From positions 62,001 to 126,000 of the forward strand of contig JASBRS010000010.1 of assembly GCA_030149325.1 (NCBI GenBank): DNA of 64,000 nucleotides. The letters run 5' to 3'. Positions 32,770-42,353 of this stretch are shown here, one piece after another. Below the pieces are notes generated by a model. It had not been told where the DNA came from and ran no database searches. It saw nothing but the letters and a program-made list of their open reading frames with translations. The position numbers and the translations under genes were made by a program. Source of the stretch: Deinococci bacterium. Lineage in GTDB: Bacteria; Deinococcota; Deinococci; Deinococcales; Trueperaceae. The first letter of the stretch is position 1. Every line of letters starts with the position of its first letter.

Positions 32770-33306
32770 ATGACGGCAGGCAACGACGGCAACGCTGCGG
32801 AGCAGGTGGCGTTCACGACCGACATGCTTCTCGAGCACTGGCAGGCGCATCGCCGCCTCACGCGCCGCGTGATCGAGGCGTTCCCCGAGGAGGAGCTGTT
32901 CGGTTTCTCCGCCGGGGGCATGCGCACCTTCGCGCAGCTCGCCACCGAGATGCTGCAGATGATCGAGCCGACGCTGAAGGGCGTGCTCGAGGGCAGCTGG
33001 GAGGCTGGCGGCTACGGCCAGCCCGGGCCGACCACCAAGGCGGATCTGCTCGCCGCCTGGGACGCCGCCGATCGGGCGCTGGCCGACGCCTGGCCGCGCA
33101 TCCCGGCCGAGCGCTTCCAGCAGACCGACAACGCCTTCGGTCTGTGGACGGCCCCCATCGTCACGACCCTGATGTACCTGGTGGACAACGAGATCCACCA
33201 CCGGGGGCAGGGCTACGTCTACCTGCGCATGCTGGGGATCGCGCCGCCGCTGTTCTACCAGCGCAGGCCGATGCTGCCTGAGCCGGGGGACGACGCCGCG
33301 GGCTGA
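32770..33306 (+). CDS. DinB-like (DUF664-type) protein
   Basis: A 178-residue four-helix-bundle protein of the DinB/YfiT superfamily. Metal-type His residues are in MLLEHWQAHRRL (helix 1) and EIHHRGQGYVYLRMLG (helix 4). These are usually metal-dependent thiol S-transferases or stress-induced proteins; the thiol is unknown. GGAGG lies 6 nt before the ATG. Just upstream, 32728-32755 can fold into a stem-loop (arms 32728-32734 and 32749-32755), ending before the ribosome site. Confidence 0.87.
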   Translation: MTAGNDGNAAEQVAFTTDMLLEHWQAHRRLTRRVIEAFPEEELFGFSAGGMRTFAQLATEMLQMIEPTLKGVLEGSWEAGGYGQPGPTTKADLLAAWDAADRALADAWPRIPAERFQQTDNAFGLWTAPIVTTLMYLVDNEIHHRGQGYVYLRMLGIAPPLFYQRRPMLPEPGDDAAG

Positions 33307-33359
33307 GCGCCGGTGGAACCCCCGGCGCGTAGCCGCACGGTGCCGGGGCATGATGGGGC

Positions 33360-33911
33360 ATGACCGGAACCGCGAGCGTCTGGGTCGCCTTCTTGCGCGG
33401 CATCAACGTGGGCGGCAAGCGCAAGCTGCCGATGGCGGCCCTGGCCGACGCCTTCGCCGCGCTTGGCGCCGCCGACGTGCGCACCTACATCCAGAGCGGC
33501 AACGTGGCGTTCCAGGCCTCGGAGGAGGTGGCGCGCGCCTTGCCGGAGCGGTTCGCGCAGCTCTCCGCGGAGCGCTTCGGCTTCGCCGTTCCGGCGGCGG
33601 TGCGGTCCCGGCAGGAGCTGCGCGAGGTCGCCAACGGCAACCCCTTCGCCGACGACAACGCCGACGAGAAGGCGTTGCACGTGGTGTTCCTGACGGACCT
33701 GCCGGCGGCCGCGGCGGTGGCCCGGCTCGACCCCGAGCGTTCGCCGCCCGACGCCTTCACGGTACGCGGCCGCGACATCTACCTGCGCCTGCCCAACGGC
33801 ATGGCGCGCACCAAGCTCACCAACGCCTACTTCGATGCCGTCCTGGGCACCACCAGCACGGCGCGGAACTGGCGCACCGTGCAGGCGATGGTGGCGCTCG
33901 CCGGAGGCTGA
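33360..33911 (+). CDS. DUF1697 family protein
   Basis: A 183-residue protein of the DUF1697 family. It starts SVWVAFLRGINVGGKRKLPM, continues with VRTYIQSGNVAFQ and ends in the RGRDIYLRLPNGMARTKLT and TARNWRTVQAM blocks. Function is unknown; the two similar halves suggest a duplicated ferredoxin-like fold. The ATG has no ribosome site, and a CATGAT box 5 nt upstream (33349-33354) suggests a leaderless mRNA. Confidence 0.9.
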   Translation: MTGTASVWVAFLRGINVGGKRKLPMAALADAFAALGAADVRTYIQSGNVAFQASEEVARALPERFAQLSAERFGFAVPAAVRSRQELREVANGNPFADDNADEKALHVVFLTDLPAAAAVARLDPERSPPDAFTVRGRDIYLRLPNGMARTKLTNAYFDAVLGTTSTARNWRTVQAMVALAGG

Positions 33912-33959
33912 GGGACGGCACCCGGCCCGTTCGTGGAGCCGGCCGGGCCGGCCCGCGCC

Positions 33960-33988
33960 TTGACGCCCCCCTGACGCCCACGTAGGAT
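33960..33988 (+). promoter_or_regulatory. Sigma-70-type promoter of the first sugar importer operon
   Basis: TTGACG (33960-33965), exactly 17 bp, then TAGGAT (33983-33988). Transcription should start near 33995, leaving a leader of about 68 nt with GGAGGG just before the GTG start. Confidence 0.75.
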
Positions 33989-34062
33989 GATTCGATCTGG
34001 AAATGCCAATCGCGTCGGGGGGTCAGGTCGGAGACCCGTGGCGCCTAGGAGGGAACGACATC

Positions 34063-35346
34063 GTGAAGTCCAGATTCCTGATCGCCTCCATCACGCTCGC
34101 TCTGCTCGGGCTCGCCTCGGCGCAGACGCTCCGCTACTTCTCCTGGGAACCCAACATCACCGAACAGACCAACGCCCTCATCAAGCAGTTCGAGGCCGCG
34201 CACCCGGGCGTGAAGGTGCAGTTCGAGGCCGACCCGCCGAACCAGTACTGGCCGAAGATGAGCGCCCTGGCCGCGGCGCACAAGCTGCCGGACGTGTTCT
34301 ACATGTCGAGCGGCTACATCGACGAGTGGCAGACCAACGGCCTGCTGGCCGATCTGCAGCCGTTCACCAAGAACGTCGACTGGAGCCAGTACTTCACCGG
34401 CGTGCTCTCCACCGCGCGCTTCCCGCACGGCGCCAACGGCGACCTCTACGCCGTCCCCATCGACTGGGTCGGGCCCGTGCTCTACTACAACAAGACCGCC
34501 TTCGACAAGGCCGGGGTGGCGTACCCGAGCGCCAACTGGACCTGGAACGACTTCCTCGACGCCGCCAAGAAGCTCACCGTGCGCGACGCCAACGGCAAGG
34601 TCACGCAGTGGGGCTTCTGGGCCTACGGCCGCTACGCGCACATCGAGCCCTGGGTCTTCCAGAACGACGGCCACATCCTCAACGCCGCCCGTACCCGTAT
34701 CCAGGTCGACGCCAACGCCACCGCTGCCCTGAAGTTCCTCGCCGACCTGGTCAACGTCGACAAGGTCGCGCCCGCGCCCAAGCTGATGTCGGGCGTGAAC
34801 CAGCAGGACGTCTTCCCGCAGGGGCTGGCGGCGATGTGGGTCGACGGCAGCTGGAACATCGCCAACAACCGCAAGATCATCGGCGACAAGTTCCAGTGGG
34901 ACATCGCGATGGTGCCCCGCGGTCCGGCGGCGACGTCCGACACCGCGTACACCTGGCCCGACATGATGGCCGTGTCGGCGAACTCCAAGAACAAGGAGCT
35001 GGCCTGGGAGTTCGTGCAGTTCATGACCGGTACGGCACGCCCGGCCGACACCTACCTGGCGGGCACGGTGCCCTTCGCCAAGGCCACCGAGGAGGCCGTG
35101 CTCAAGAGCGACGCCTCCAATCAGCCGGCCCATGAGTCGTTGATGCTGGAGCTCGGCAAGCTGCCGAGCCGCACCACCTTCACGCCCAAGTGGAGCGAGT
35201 GGCGCGGCTACAGCGCCGCCGGCGGCGGCGGCATGAACGGCGAGCTCGACAAGGTGTTCAACGGCCAGGAATCGCTGGCCGACGCCATCGCCGCCTTCAC
35301 CAGCTACGGGAACCAGGTCCTGGCCAGGGTCTACCCCAACCCCTAG
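34063..35346 (+). CDS. ABC sugar importer, substrate-binding protein (family 1)
   Basis: A 427-residue extracellular solute-binding protein. Signal peptide residues 1-20 with an ASA|Q cleavage. The mature part reads TLRYFSWEPNITEQTNALIK, KLPDVFYMSSGYIDEW, AVPIDWVGPVLYYNKTAF and TWNDFLDAAKKLT, all typical of the CUT1 carbohydrate group. The aromatic-rich cleft is consistent with an oligosaccharide or polyol ligand. GTG start with AGGAGGG 9 nt upstream. Two permease genes and a glycosidase follow. No ATP-binding subunit is encoded here, so an ATPase from elsewhere must be shared. Confidence 0.93.
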   Translation: MKSRFLIASITLALLGLASAQTLRYFSWEPNITEQTNALIKQFEAAHPGVKVQFEADPPNQYWPKMSALAAAHKLPDVFYMSSGYIDEWQTNGLLADLQPFTKNVDWSQYFTGVLSTARFPHGANGDLYAVPIDWVGPVLYYNKTAFDKAGVAYPSANWTWNDFLDAAKKLTVRDANGKVTQWGFWAYGRYAHIEPWVFQNDGHILNAARTRIQVDANATAALKFLADLVNVDKVAPAPKLMSGVNQQDVFPQGLAAMWVDGSWNIANNRKIIGDKFQWDIAMVPRGPAATSDTAYTWPDMMAVSANSKNKELAWEFVQFMTGTARPADTYLAGTVPFAKATEEAVLKSDASNQPAHESLMLELGKLPSRTTFTPKWSEWRGYSAAGGGGMNGELDKVFNGQESLADAIAAFTSYGNQVLARVYPNP

Positions 35347-35360
35347 GCCGACTGCCCGAC

Positions 35361-35403
35361 GGCGTGTGTGGGTCGCGGGGCGACGCTCCGCGACCCACAC
35401 GCC
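35361..35403 (+). terminator. Intercistronic hairpin between binding protein and permease genes
   Basis: Arms 35361-35378 and 35388-35403 pair over 16 bp with a 2-nt bulge around a 9-nt loop. It lacks a T-tract. Such hairpins usually stabilise the upstream mRNA and reduce readthrough, giving more binding protein than permease. Confidence 0.65.
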
Positions 35404-35418
35404 GTGAGGGGGAGACGC

Positions 35419-36306
35419 GTGCGCTACCGAAGGATCACGCCGTACCTGTTCATCGGGCCCATGATCGTAGGCCTGCTGGTCTTCCGGCTCATCCCGATCG
35501 TCGCCTCCCTGGCCGCGAGCTTCACCCGCTGGAACGTCTTCACCGCCCCCACCTGGGTGGGTCTGGCGAACTACCGGGCCATGCTCGGCTCGCCCGACTT
35601 CTGGCAGATCCTGCGCAACACCGGCGTGTTCGCCCTGCTCTACGTGCCGGGCACCATGGGTCTGGGGCTGGCGCTGGCGCTCCTCGTCAACCGCGAGCTG
35701 CGCGGCGTCACCGCCCTGCGCGGCGTCTTCTTCATGCCCTACATCACCTCGGTGGTGGCGGTGGCGATCGTGTGGCGCTGGATCTTCGCCACCCAGTACG
35801 GCGTGCTCAACTACCTGCTCACCCGGGTGTTCGGGATGGCGCAGGGGCCGTCGTGGTTGGGCGACGCGCACTACGCCCTGCTGGCGCTCGCCATCGTCTA
35901 CGTGTGGCAGAGCTCCGGCTTCCAGATGCTGTTGTTCCTGGCGGGACTCCAGAACCTCGACCTGAGCCTCGAGGAGGCGGCGCGCTGCGACGGCGCCACC
36001 CGCTGGCAGGTGTTCCGACACATCACCCTGCCGCTGCTGTCGCCGATGACGTTCTTCATCCTGATCGTGTCGCTCATCAACTCCTCGAAGACGTTCCAGG
36101 TCACCTACGCCCTCACCGGCGGCGGTCCCCAGAACGCCTCCACGACGCTCGCCTACGCCATCTACCAGAACGCCTTCGTGTTCTTCCGGATGGGCTACGC
36201 CTCCGCCCTGGCCTACGCGCTGCTGGTGGTGGTCGGCGCCATCACCTTGGCCAACTTCGGCCTCCGACGCCGCTGGGTCTACCATGACGAGCCGCGCGCC
36301 TCGTAG
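35419..36306 (+). CDS. ABC sugar importer permease (MalF-type)
   Basis: A 295-residue inner-membrane permease with six hydrophobic helices. It starts PYLFIGPMIVGLLVF. The cytoplasmic EAA loop that contacts the ATPase reads LEEAARCDGATRWQVFRHITLPLL. It belongs to the binding-protein-dependent CUT1 group. The GTG start at 35419 follows a purine-rich GAGGGGGAGA site. Its 3' end overlaps the next permease by 23 bp. Confidence 0.93.
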   Translation: MRYRRITPYLFIGPMIVGLLVFRLIPIVASLAASFTRWNVFTAPTWVGLANYRAMLGSPDFWQILRNTGVFALLYVPGTMGLGLALALLVNRELRGVTALRGVFFMPYITSVVAVAIVWRWIFATQYGVLNYLLTRVFGMAQGPSWLGDAHYALLALAIVYVWQSSGFQMLLFLAGLQNLDLSLEEAARCDGATRWQVFRHITLPLLSPMTFFILIVSLINSSKTFQVTYALTGGGPQNASTTLAYAIYQNAFVFFRMGYASALAYALLVVVGAITLANFGLRRRWVYHDEPRAS

Positions 36307-37162
36307 CCCGTCCACCGCTCGCAAGGGCGGCTGGGCGCGGCTCTCCACGGTGGTGGTCTACGCCTTCCTGGCGGGATTCGCGGTGCTGACGCTGTTCCCC
36401 TTCCTGTGGATGGTGCTGACCTCGTTCCAGACGCCGGGCGACACCTTCCGGATCCCACCCAGCCTGACGCCGTCGCTGCTGTTCAGCGCGCACCCGTTCG
36501 CCAACTTCGCCGAGCTGTTCCAACGCTTCTCGTTCGGACGCTACCTGCTGAACTCCGTGTTCGTGTCGACCGTGGCGGCGGCCGGGCAACTGGTGACGTG
36601 CTCACTGGCCGGCTTCGCCTTCGCCCGCATGCGCTTCCCCGGGCGGGGCCTGCTGTTCGGGGCGCTGGTGTTCACCATGTTCGTGCCGACCGAGGTCACC
36701 ATCATCCCCGAGTTCCTGCTCATGGCGAAGCTCAACTGGCTCGACACCTACCTCCCCCTGATCGTGCCCTCGCTGATGGTGGGCGCCTTCGGGACGTTCC
36801 TGCTGACCGAGACCTTCCGCTCCGTCCCCTACGGTCTCGAAGAGGCCGCCACCATCGATGGCGCCTCGCCCCTGCGCATCTACTGGCACCTGTTCATGCC
36901 GGTGGCGCGGCCCGCGCTGGTGAGCCTCTTCGTCATCGCCTTCATCGACAACTGGAACGAGCTGCTGCGGGCGGTGCTGTACATCTCCAGCAACGACCTC
37001 AAGACCGCGCCGCTCGGTCTGGTGTCGCTGCAGGGGCAGTACCAGTCGGAGTGGACGCTACTCATGGCGGGGTCGCTGCTGTCGATCCTGCCGATGATCG
37101 TGGTCTACCTGCTGGCCCAGAAGTACATCGTGCAGGGCTTCGTCACGTCAGGGATCAAGTAG
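36284..37162 (+). CDS. ABC sugar importer permease (MalG-type)
   Basis: A 292-residue permease with six helices. FPFLWMVLTSFQTPGD opens the core, and the EAA loop is GLEEAATIDGASPLRIYWHL. It ends IVQGFVTSGIK, the usual MalG-type C-terminus. Together with the preceding permease it forms the heterodimeric channel. It is followed only 1 nt later by the phosphodiester glycosidase gene. Confidence 0.93.
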   Translation: MTSRAPRSPSTARKGGWARLSTVVVYAFLAGFAVLTLFPFLWMVLTSFQTPGDTFRIPPSLTPSLLFSAHPFANFAELFQRFSFGRYLLNSVFVSTVAAAGQLVTCSLAGFAFARMRFPGRGLLFGALVFTMFVPTEVTIIPEFLLMAKLNWLDTYLPLIVPSLMVGAFGTFLLTETFRSVPYGLEEAATIDGASPLRIYWHLFMPVARPALVSLFVIAFIDNWNELLRAVLYISSNDLKTAPLGLVSLQGQYQSEWTLLMAGSLLSILPMIVVYLLAQKYIVQGFVTSGIK

Positions 37163-37163
37163 C

Positions 37164-38489
37164 GTGCTGGAAATCCGAACCTCGAGTCGGTCGTTCGCGA
37201 CGGGGACGTCGCGGGTGCTGCTGGCGCACACCGACCGCTTGCGGCCGCGGCGCCTCACGGCCCCTGCCCGGGTGCGCTCGCGTGAGGTGGCCCACATCCT
37301 GGCGGCCCGCTTCCAGGCACCGGTGACGGCGGTGGCGCTGCCGCCGGTCGGCCTCCGGGCGGCGACCTGGCTCGACGCCGGGCAGGCCGGCGCCGACGGC
37401 GAGCGCTGGCTGGCGCTGCGGGCGGCGGTGGCGGCGACGGCGAGCTCCGAGCGCGAGCTGCCGGCGGGGTTGCTCGCGGAGCTCCAGCGGCGCGGGCTGA
37501 CGGCCGTCGCCCGCCACGTCGGCGGCGACGGCGAGGCGATGACGGTGCTCGTCGGAGGCGCCGGTTTCCCGCGGGCGGTCGGCGGCTGGCTGCCGGGGAG
37601 GCTCCACGTCAACACCCACTTCTTCGTGCTCGAGCCCGTCGAGCTCGGCGCCCCCCACGCCGCCATCGGCGACGCGGTGGGGATGCTGGCGGCCGATGGC
37701 GTGGTGGTGCGGCCCCCCGCCGTGGCCCGGGCCACGCTGGTCCAGACCTCGGCGGGGTGGTCGGTCCGACGGCTCGGCCCCGACGACCTGGAGTTACGCA
37801 TCGGGGGCGAGGTCGTCGAGGGCGGCCGGGTGGTCGCGCGCGGCGACGCCGATGGGCGCGACGAGCGTCCCGCGCTGGAGGTGCTGCTGCAGGGCCGGTG
37901 GCCGCTGGTCGCCAGCGAGGAACGCAGCCTGGAGGTACCGCACGGGGCCCTGGTGGCCCGCTGGGAGGGGCGCGTTCCGTCGGCCGTCCGCTCGGCCCTG
38001 ACAGCCGGCCGGCCCTTCGACTACCGGCTCGTCGGCGTGCCCGATCTGATCACCGCGGTGCAGGCGGGGCCCGAGCTCCTCCGCGCCGGCGAGGTGGTGG
38101 TGTCGGAGGCCGGCCTGGCGCAGGAGGGCCTGCCGTCGCCGACGGGGCCCGCCAGGTCGGCGCCCACGGCCTTCCCCACCGACGTCGACCGCACGCCGGC
38201 CGCGCGCGTCGGAGTGGGCGTGACCTCCTCGGGGGAGCTGCTGCTGGCCGTGGTCGAGGGCGCGTCGTCGGTGGCGGGCACCTCGGCGACGGGCTCGCGG
38301 GGTTGCACGCTGGTCGAGCTGGCCGAGCTGCTCCGCGACGCCGGCGCCGTCGACGCCCTCAACCTCGACGGCGGCGGGTCGGTGCAGGCCTTCCTGGGGG
38401 GAGGCGCGCTGGTGACGCCCGCCGACACGCGACGCCAGCCCGGTGCGTCGTTCGACCGGCCGGTACCGGTGATGGCCAGCCTGGGCTAG
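37164..38489 (+). CDS. Phosphodiester glycosidase (NAGPA-domain) family protein
   Basis: A 441-residue protein with a C-terminal phosphodiester glycosidase domain recognised by NLDGGGSVQAFLG near residue 405 and RVGVGVTSSGELLLAVVEG. In animals the domain uncovers mannose-6-phosphate by removing GlcNAc; bacterial members act on sugar phosphodiesters such as teichoic-acid-like or cyclic compounds. No signal peptide is seen, which suggests it is cytosolic and acts on the imported sugar. The GTG start is one base after the permease stop, so it belongs to the importer operon. The N-terminal about 250 residues are not assigned. Confidence 0.75.
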   Translation: MLEIRTSSRSFATGTSRVLLAHTDRLRPRRLTAPARVRSREVAHILAARFQAPVTAVALPPVGLRAATWLDAGQAGADGERWLALRAAVAATASSERELPAGLLAELQRRGLTAVARHVGGDGEAMTVLVGGAGFPRAVGGWLPGRLHVNTHFFVLEPVELGAPHAAIGDAVGMLAADGVVVRPPAVARATLVQTSAGWSVRRLGPDDLELRIGGEVVEGGRVVARGDADGRDERPALEVLLQGRWPLVASEERSLEVPHGALVARWEGRVPSAVRSALTAGRPFDYRLVGVPDLITAVQAGPELLRAGEVVVSEAGLAQEGLPSPTGPARSAPTAFPTDVDRTPAARVGVGVTSSGELLLAVVEGASSVAGTSATGSRGCTLVELAELLRDAGAVDALNLDGGGSVQAFLGGGALVTPADTRRQPGASFDRPVPVMASLG

Positions 38490-38530
38490 CCGCCCGACCC
38501 CGGCCGCCGCCTTGCGGCGCCGCCAGCGCA

Positions 38531-38536
38531 TAGGAT
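38531..38536 (+). promoter_or_regulatory. TAGGAT -10 box before the deoxyhypusine-synthase-like gene
   Basis: TAGGAT is 9 nt from the ATG at 38546, with no ribosome site between, so a leaderless or near-leaderless mRNA is likely. No clear -35 is visible. Confidence 0.4.
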
Positions 38537-38545
38537 GGGGCCATC

Positions 38546-39544
38546 ATGACGGGACCGAAGCCTGCACGGACCGACGGACCGGTGAGCGCCTTCGTGCGCC
38601 ACCACTTCCGGCACTTCAACGCCGCCGCCCTGGTGGACGCCGCCGACGCCTACGCGCGCCACCTCGACGACGGCGGCGCGATGATGGTGACGCTGGCCGG
38701 CGCCATGAGCACCGGCGAGCTGGGACTGTCGCTGGCGGAGATGATCCGCCAGGACAAGGTCCAGATCCTCAGTTGCACCGGCGCCAACCTCGAGGAGGAC
38801 GTCTTCAACCTCATCGCGCACGACTTCTACGAGCGCGTGCCGCACTACCGGGACCTGACCCCGCACCAGGAGCAGGGGTTGCTGGACCGCCACATGAACC
38901 GCGTCACCGACACCTGCATCCCCGAGGAGGAGGCGATGCGGCGCCTCGAGGGGGCGTTGCTGGCGGAGTGGCGGCGCGCCGACGGTGCCGGCGAGAGGCT
39001 GTTCCCGCACGAGTTCCTCTACCGCATCCTGCGCAGCGGCGCGCTCGAGGAGCACTACCAGATCGATCCCAAGGACTCCTGGCTGGTCGCCGCCGCCGAG
39101 AAGGACCTGCCGATCGTGGTGCCCGGGTGGGAGGACTCGACCACCGGCAACATGTTCGCCGCCCACGTCATCACCGGCGAGATCCGCGACGTGCACACCG
39201 TCAGGAGCGGCATCGAGGCGATGACCTTCCTGGCCAACTGGTACACCCGCACGGCGGCGTCACGCAGCATCGGCTTCTTCCAGATCGGCGGCGGCATCGC
39301 CGGCGACTTCCCCATCTGCGTGGTGCCGATGCTCCACCAGGACCTGCAGCGTGACGGCGTGCCGATGTGGGGCTACTTCTGCCAGATCAGCGACTCCACC
39401 ACCAGCTACGGCTCCTACTCGGGCGCGGTGCCGAACGAGAAGATCACCTGGGGCAAGCTGGCGGTCGACACCCCGAAGTACATCGTGGAGTCCGACGCCA
39501 CCATCGTGGCGCCCCTGATGTTCGCGCTGATCCTGGGGCAGTAG
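38546..39544 (+). CDS. Deoxyhypusine synthase family protein
   Basis: A 332-residue NAD-dependent enzyme of the deoxyhypusine synthase fold. Signatures are [56 protein letters not shown] and the active-site region ITWGK, with the catalytic Lys304. The eukaryal/archaeal enzyme modifies eIF5A, which bacteria lack. Bacterial homologues are thought to make homospermidine or other polyamines by the same aminobutyl transfer. The acceptor here is unknown. It is probably transcribed with the thiolase 34 nt downstream. Confidence 0.88.
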   Translation: MTGPKPARTDGPVSAFVRHHFRHFNAAALVDAADAYARHLDDGGAMMVTLAGAMSTGELGLSLAEMIRQDKVQILSCTGANLEEDVFNLIAHDFYERVPHYRDLTPHQEQGLLDRHMNRVTDTCIPEEEAMRRLEGALLAEWRRADGAGERLFPHEFLYRILRSGALEEHYQIDPKDSWLVAAAEKDLPIVVPGWEDSTTGNMFAAHVITGEIRDVHTVRSGIEAMTFLANWYTRTAASRSIGFFQIGGGIAGDFPICVVPMLHQDLQRDGVPMWGYFCQISDSTTSYGSYSGAVPNEKITWGKLAVDTPKYIVESDATIVAPLMFALILGQ

Positions 39545-39578
39545 GGGGCGGGGTCGGGTGGACGGCCGGGAGGTGGCC

Positions 39579-40874
<1,296 letters not shown>

Positions 40875-41167
40875 GCCTGGGGGGCGGCGCGAAGGCCGTG
40901 GTCCCCGCGAGCCGTCGGCGCTTTGGCTCGCTATACTGGAGGTCCAGCCGGTCGTGGTGGAGGAGCGCAGGCGCCGGGCAGGCGCCGCGGCCTCTCGTCC
41001 GCGTCCCCATCGGGGAGCGGATGCCAGCTTCCAGTTGTTCTCGATCCCACCGCATCGCACGTCGTCCAGCGTGGCGCTACCTCCGCTCGGCGGCGGGTTG
41101 GCTGCTGCTTCGGTCTCGTGACGCGTGCGCCGGACCGGAGCGCCGGGTCCGGTCGCGTGAGGAGGTG
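40875..41167 (+). other. Leader region with -10 box and strong hairpin
   Basis: This 293-bp stretch has no convincing gene. TATACT at 40932-40937 is a near-consensus -10 (no -35 seen), which would give a leader of about 220 nt. A long hairpin (41121-41158, outer ACGCG/CGCGT and an inner 9-bp GC stem) ends just before a GAGGAGG ribosome site, where it could gate translation of the small ORF that follows. I recognise no known riboswitch in it. Confidence 0.45.
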
Positions 41168-41293
41168 ATGGCTGCCCATCGCGACGGCCCGAACGCAACC
41201 CCCTCGTGGACCGATTTGCGTTGCGTCGTGGAGCTTGATGGCTCGGGCGGCCGTCCTTGGGTGGGGCCGAGCCGGAGAGGTGAGCGGGTATGA
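41168..41293 (+). CDS. Small ORF (41 aa) coupled to the NTF2-like gene
   Basis: ATG at 41168 is preceded by GAGGAGGTG, among the best ribosome sites in the window, and the frame ends GTA TGA with the ATG of the next gene inside that stop (ATGA). The product is a 41-residue hydrophilic peptide starting MAAHRDGPNATPSW, with one Cys and two Trp and no membrane segment. It may be a leader peptide controlling the next gene or a small protein. I recognise no family. Confidence 0.55.
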   Translation: MAAHRDGPNATPSWTDLRCVVELDGSGGRPWVGPSRRGERV

Positions 41294-41709
41294 CGACGTT
41301 CGACGAGTTCCGGGAGCACTGGCAGGAGGCCTACAACCGGGGGGATCTGGCGCCGATCGCGGAGTTCTTCGCCCCCGACGCGCGCTACTTCCAGGCCGAC
41401 GGCCTGGTCCAGGAGGGCCCGAAGGCGATCGCCGAGGGGCGGCGCCGCGAGCGCGAGGAGCTGATGAAGGCGCTGGGAGCGCGTTCGCTCGAGGTCGAGA
41501 TCCTGAAGCGCGAGCGCGAGGAGCTCGGCGACACCGCCGTGGAGATCGGTGTCTACACGATCACGGCCGACGGTAGGAAGGCGAACGAGGGGTCCTACAT
41601 CGCCGTCGCCAAGAAGATCGGCGGTGGCTGGAAGATCAGCCGGGAGATGGTCACGAGCGTGCTGCCGACCCAGGCCCAGCAGCAGACGCTGATCGCGGGC
41701 ACGGCCTGA
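41290..41709 (+). CDS. SnoaL/NTF2-like protein
   Basis: A 139-residue single-domain cone-fold protein of the DUF4440/SnoaL type. It opens FDEFREHWQEAYNRGDLAPI, followed by AEFFAPDARYFQADG and a basic helix, and ends GGGWKISREMVTSVLP. Such proteins are ligand-binding or enzymatic (isomerase, hydratase) with variable pockets; no catalytic residue is evident. It is translationally coupled to the 41-residue ORF and ends at a strong terminator. Confidence 0.85.
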   Translation: MTTFDEFREHWQEAYNRGDLAPIAEFFAPDARYFQADGLVQEGPKAIAEGRRREREELMKALGARSLEVEILKREREELGDTAVEIGVYTITADGRKANEGSYIAVAKKIGGGWKISREMVTSVLPTQAQQQTLIAGTA

Positions 41710-41743
41710 GCCGAGGCCGGCGCTCGGCACGGCGCCAGGATCG

Positions 41744-41772
41744 ACGGGGAGGGGCCCAGGGCCCCTCCCCGT
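41744..41772 (+). terminator. Terminator hairpin after the NTF2-like gene
   Basis: Arms 41744-41757 and 41759-41772 are perfectly complementary (14 bp, realistically 12 bp with a small loop). The stem is almost all G and C and is followed by TACGTGG rather than a T-run. Confidence 0.7.
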
Positions 41773-42353
41773 TACGTGGTCCAGGCGCCCCGGCGGCGCT
41801 CCTGCCGCTACTGGGGCGGGAGCGCAGCGGCCATCGGTGACGGGACGATCGCCGGGCCCATCGGGCCGTCGAGGTACGTCGCAGCCGAATGTCCCTTGGA
41901 CGCGGCTCCCCGGACGGTCTATCCCTTAGGGGAGTACACGTACGGTCGCAGGCGCCCGCTCCGGGATCGCGGTCCTGACTCCGACTCCTCCTGAACCCTG
42001 CTAGCGCGCGCCGCCACGACCGGTGGGGGCGTGGGGCCCGTACCGGGCCGCCGCGCACGCGGCGGTACCCCGTCCGTCGCGGATGGGGATGGGCGCGCGG
42101 GGAGACGCGCCCGATTCCGGGGGTGGGAAGGGGGTGGTCGCTCGCGCGACCCTGCGATCGGCGCGACGGGCTCCCGTACGCGCCGCGTGGACCGAGGTCG
42201 CGGTAGCAGGTCCAACTCGTGGAGGGATCACCGCGGCGGACGGAGAACCGGAACGCTCGTCCGGTCGTCCGCCGGTCACGGCGTAGGGGTCCGGCAGCGA
42301 GGCGCCACGCAGGCGCCGCCGGCTCCCACCCGAACGCACCCTAGGAGAACCGC
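41773..42353 (+). other. Gene-free 581 bp ahead of the second sugar importer
   Basis: No coding sequence with a credible start and codon pattern was found on either strand. The region is rich in inverted repeats: 42048-42055/42058-42065 (8 bp), an overlapping alternative pairing 42035-42040/42044-42049, and 42091-42097/42106-42112 (7 bp). TACGGT near 41941 could be a -10. The mutually exclusive stems could form a long structured leader, but I recognise no known element. TAGGAG just before 42354 is the ribosome site of the importer gene. Confidence 0.4.

Noticed and set aside
40875-41167. Riboswitch or RNase P-like RNA before the small ORF
   Set aside because: Strong stems are present, but none of the conserved core sequences of known RNA classes that I remember is found.
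42023-42286. An 87-codon plus-strand frame in the gap before the second importer
   Set aside because: No ribosome site, low-complexity composition, and the region is better explained as a structured leader.
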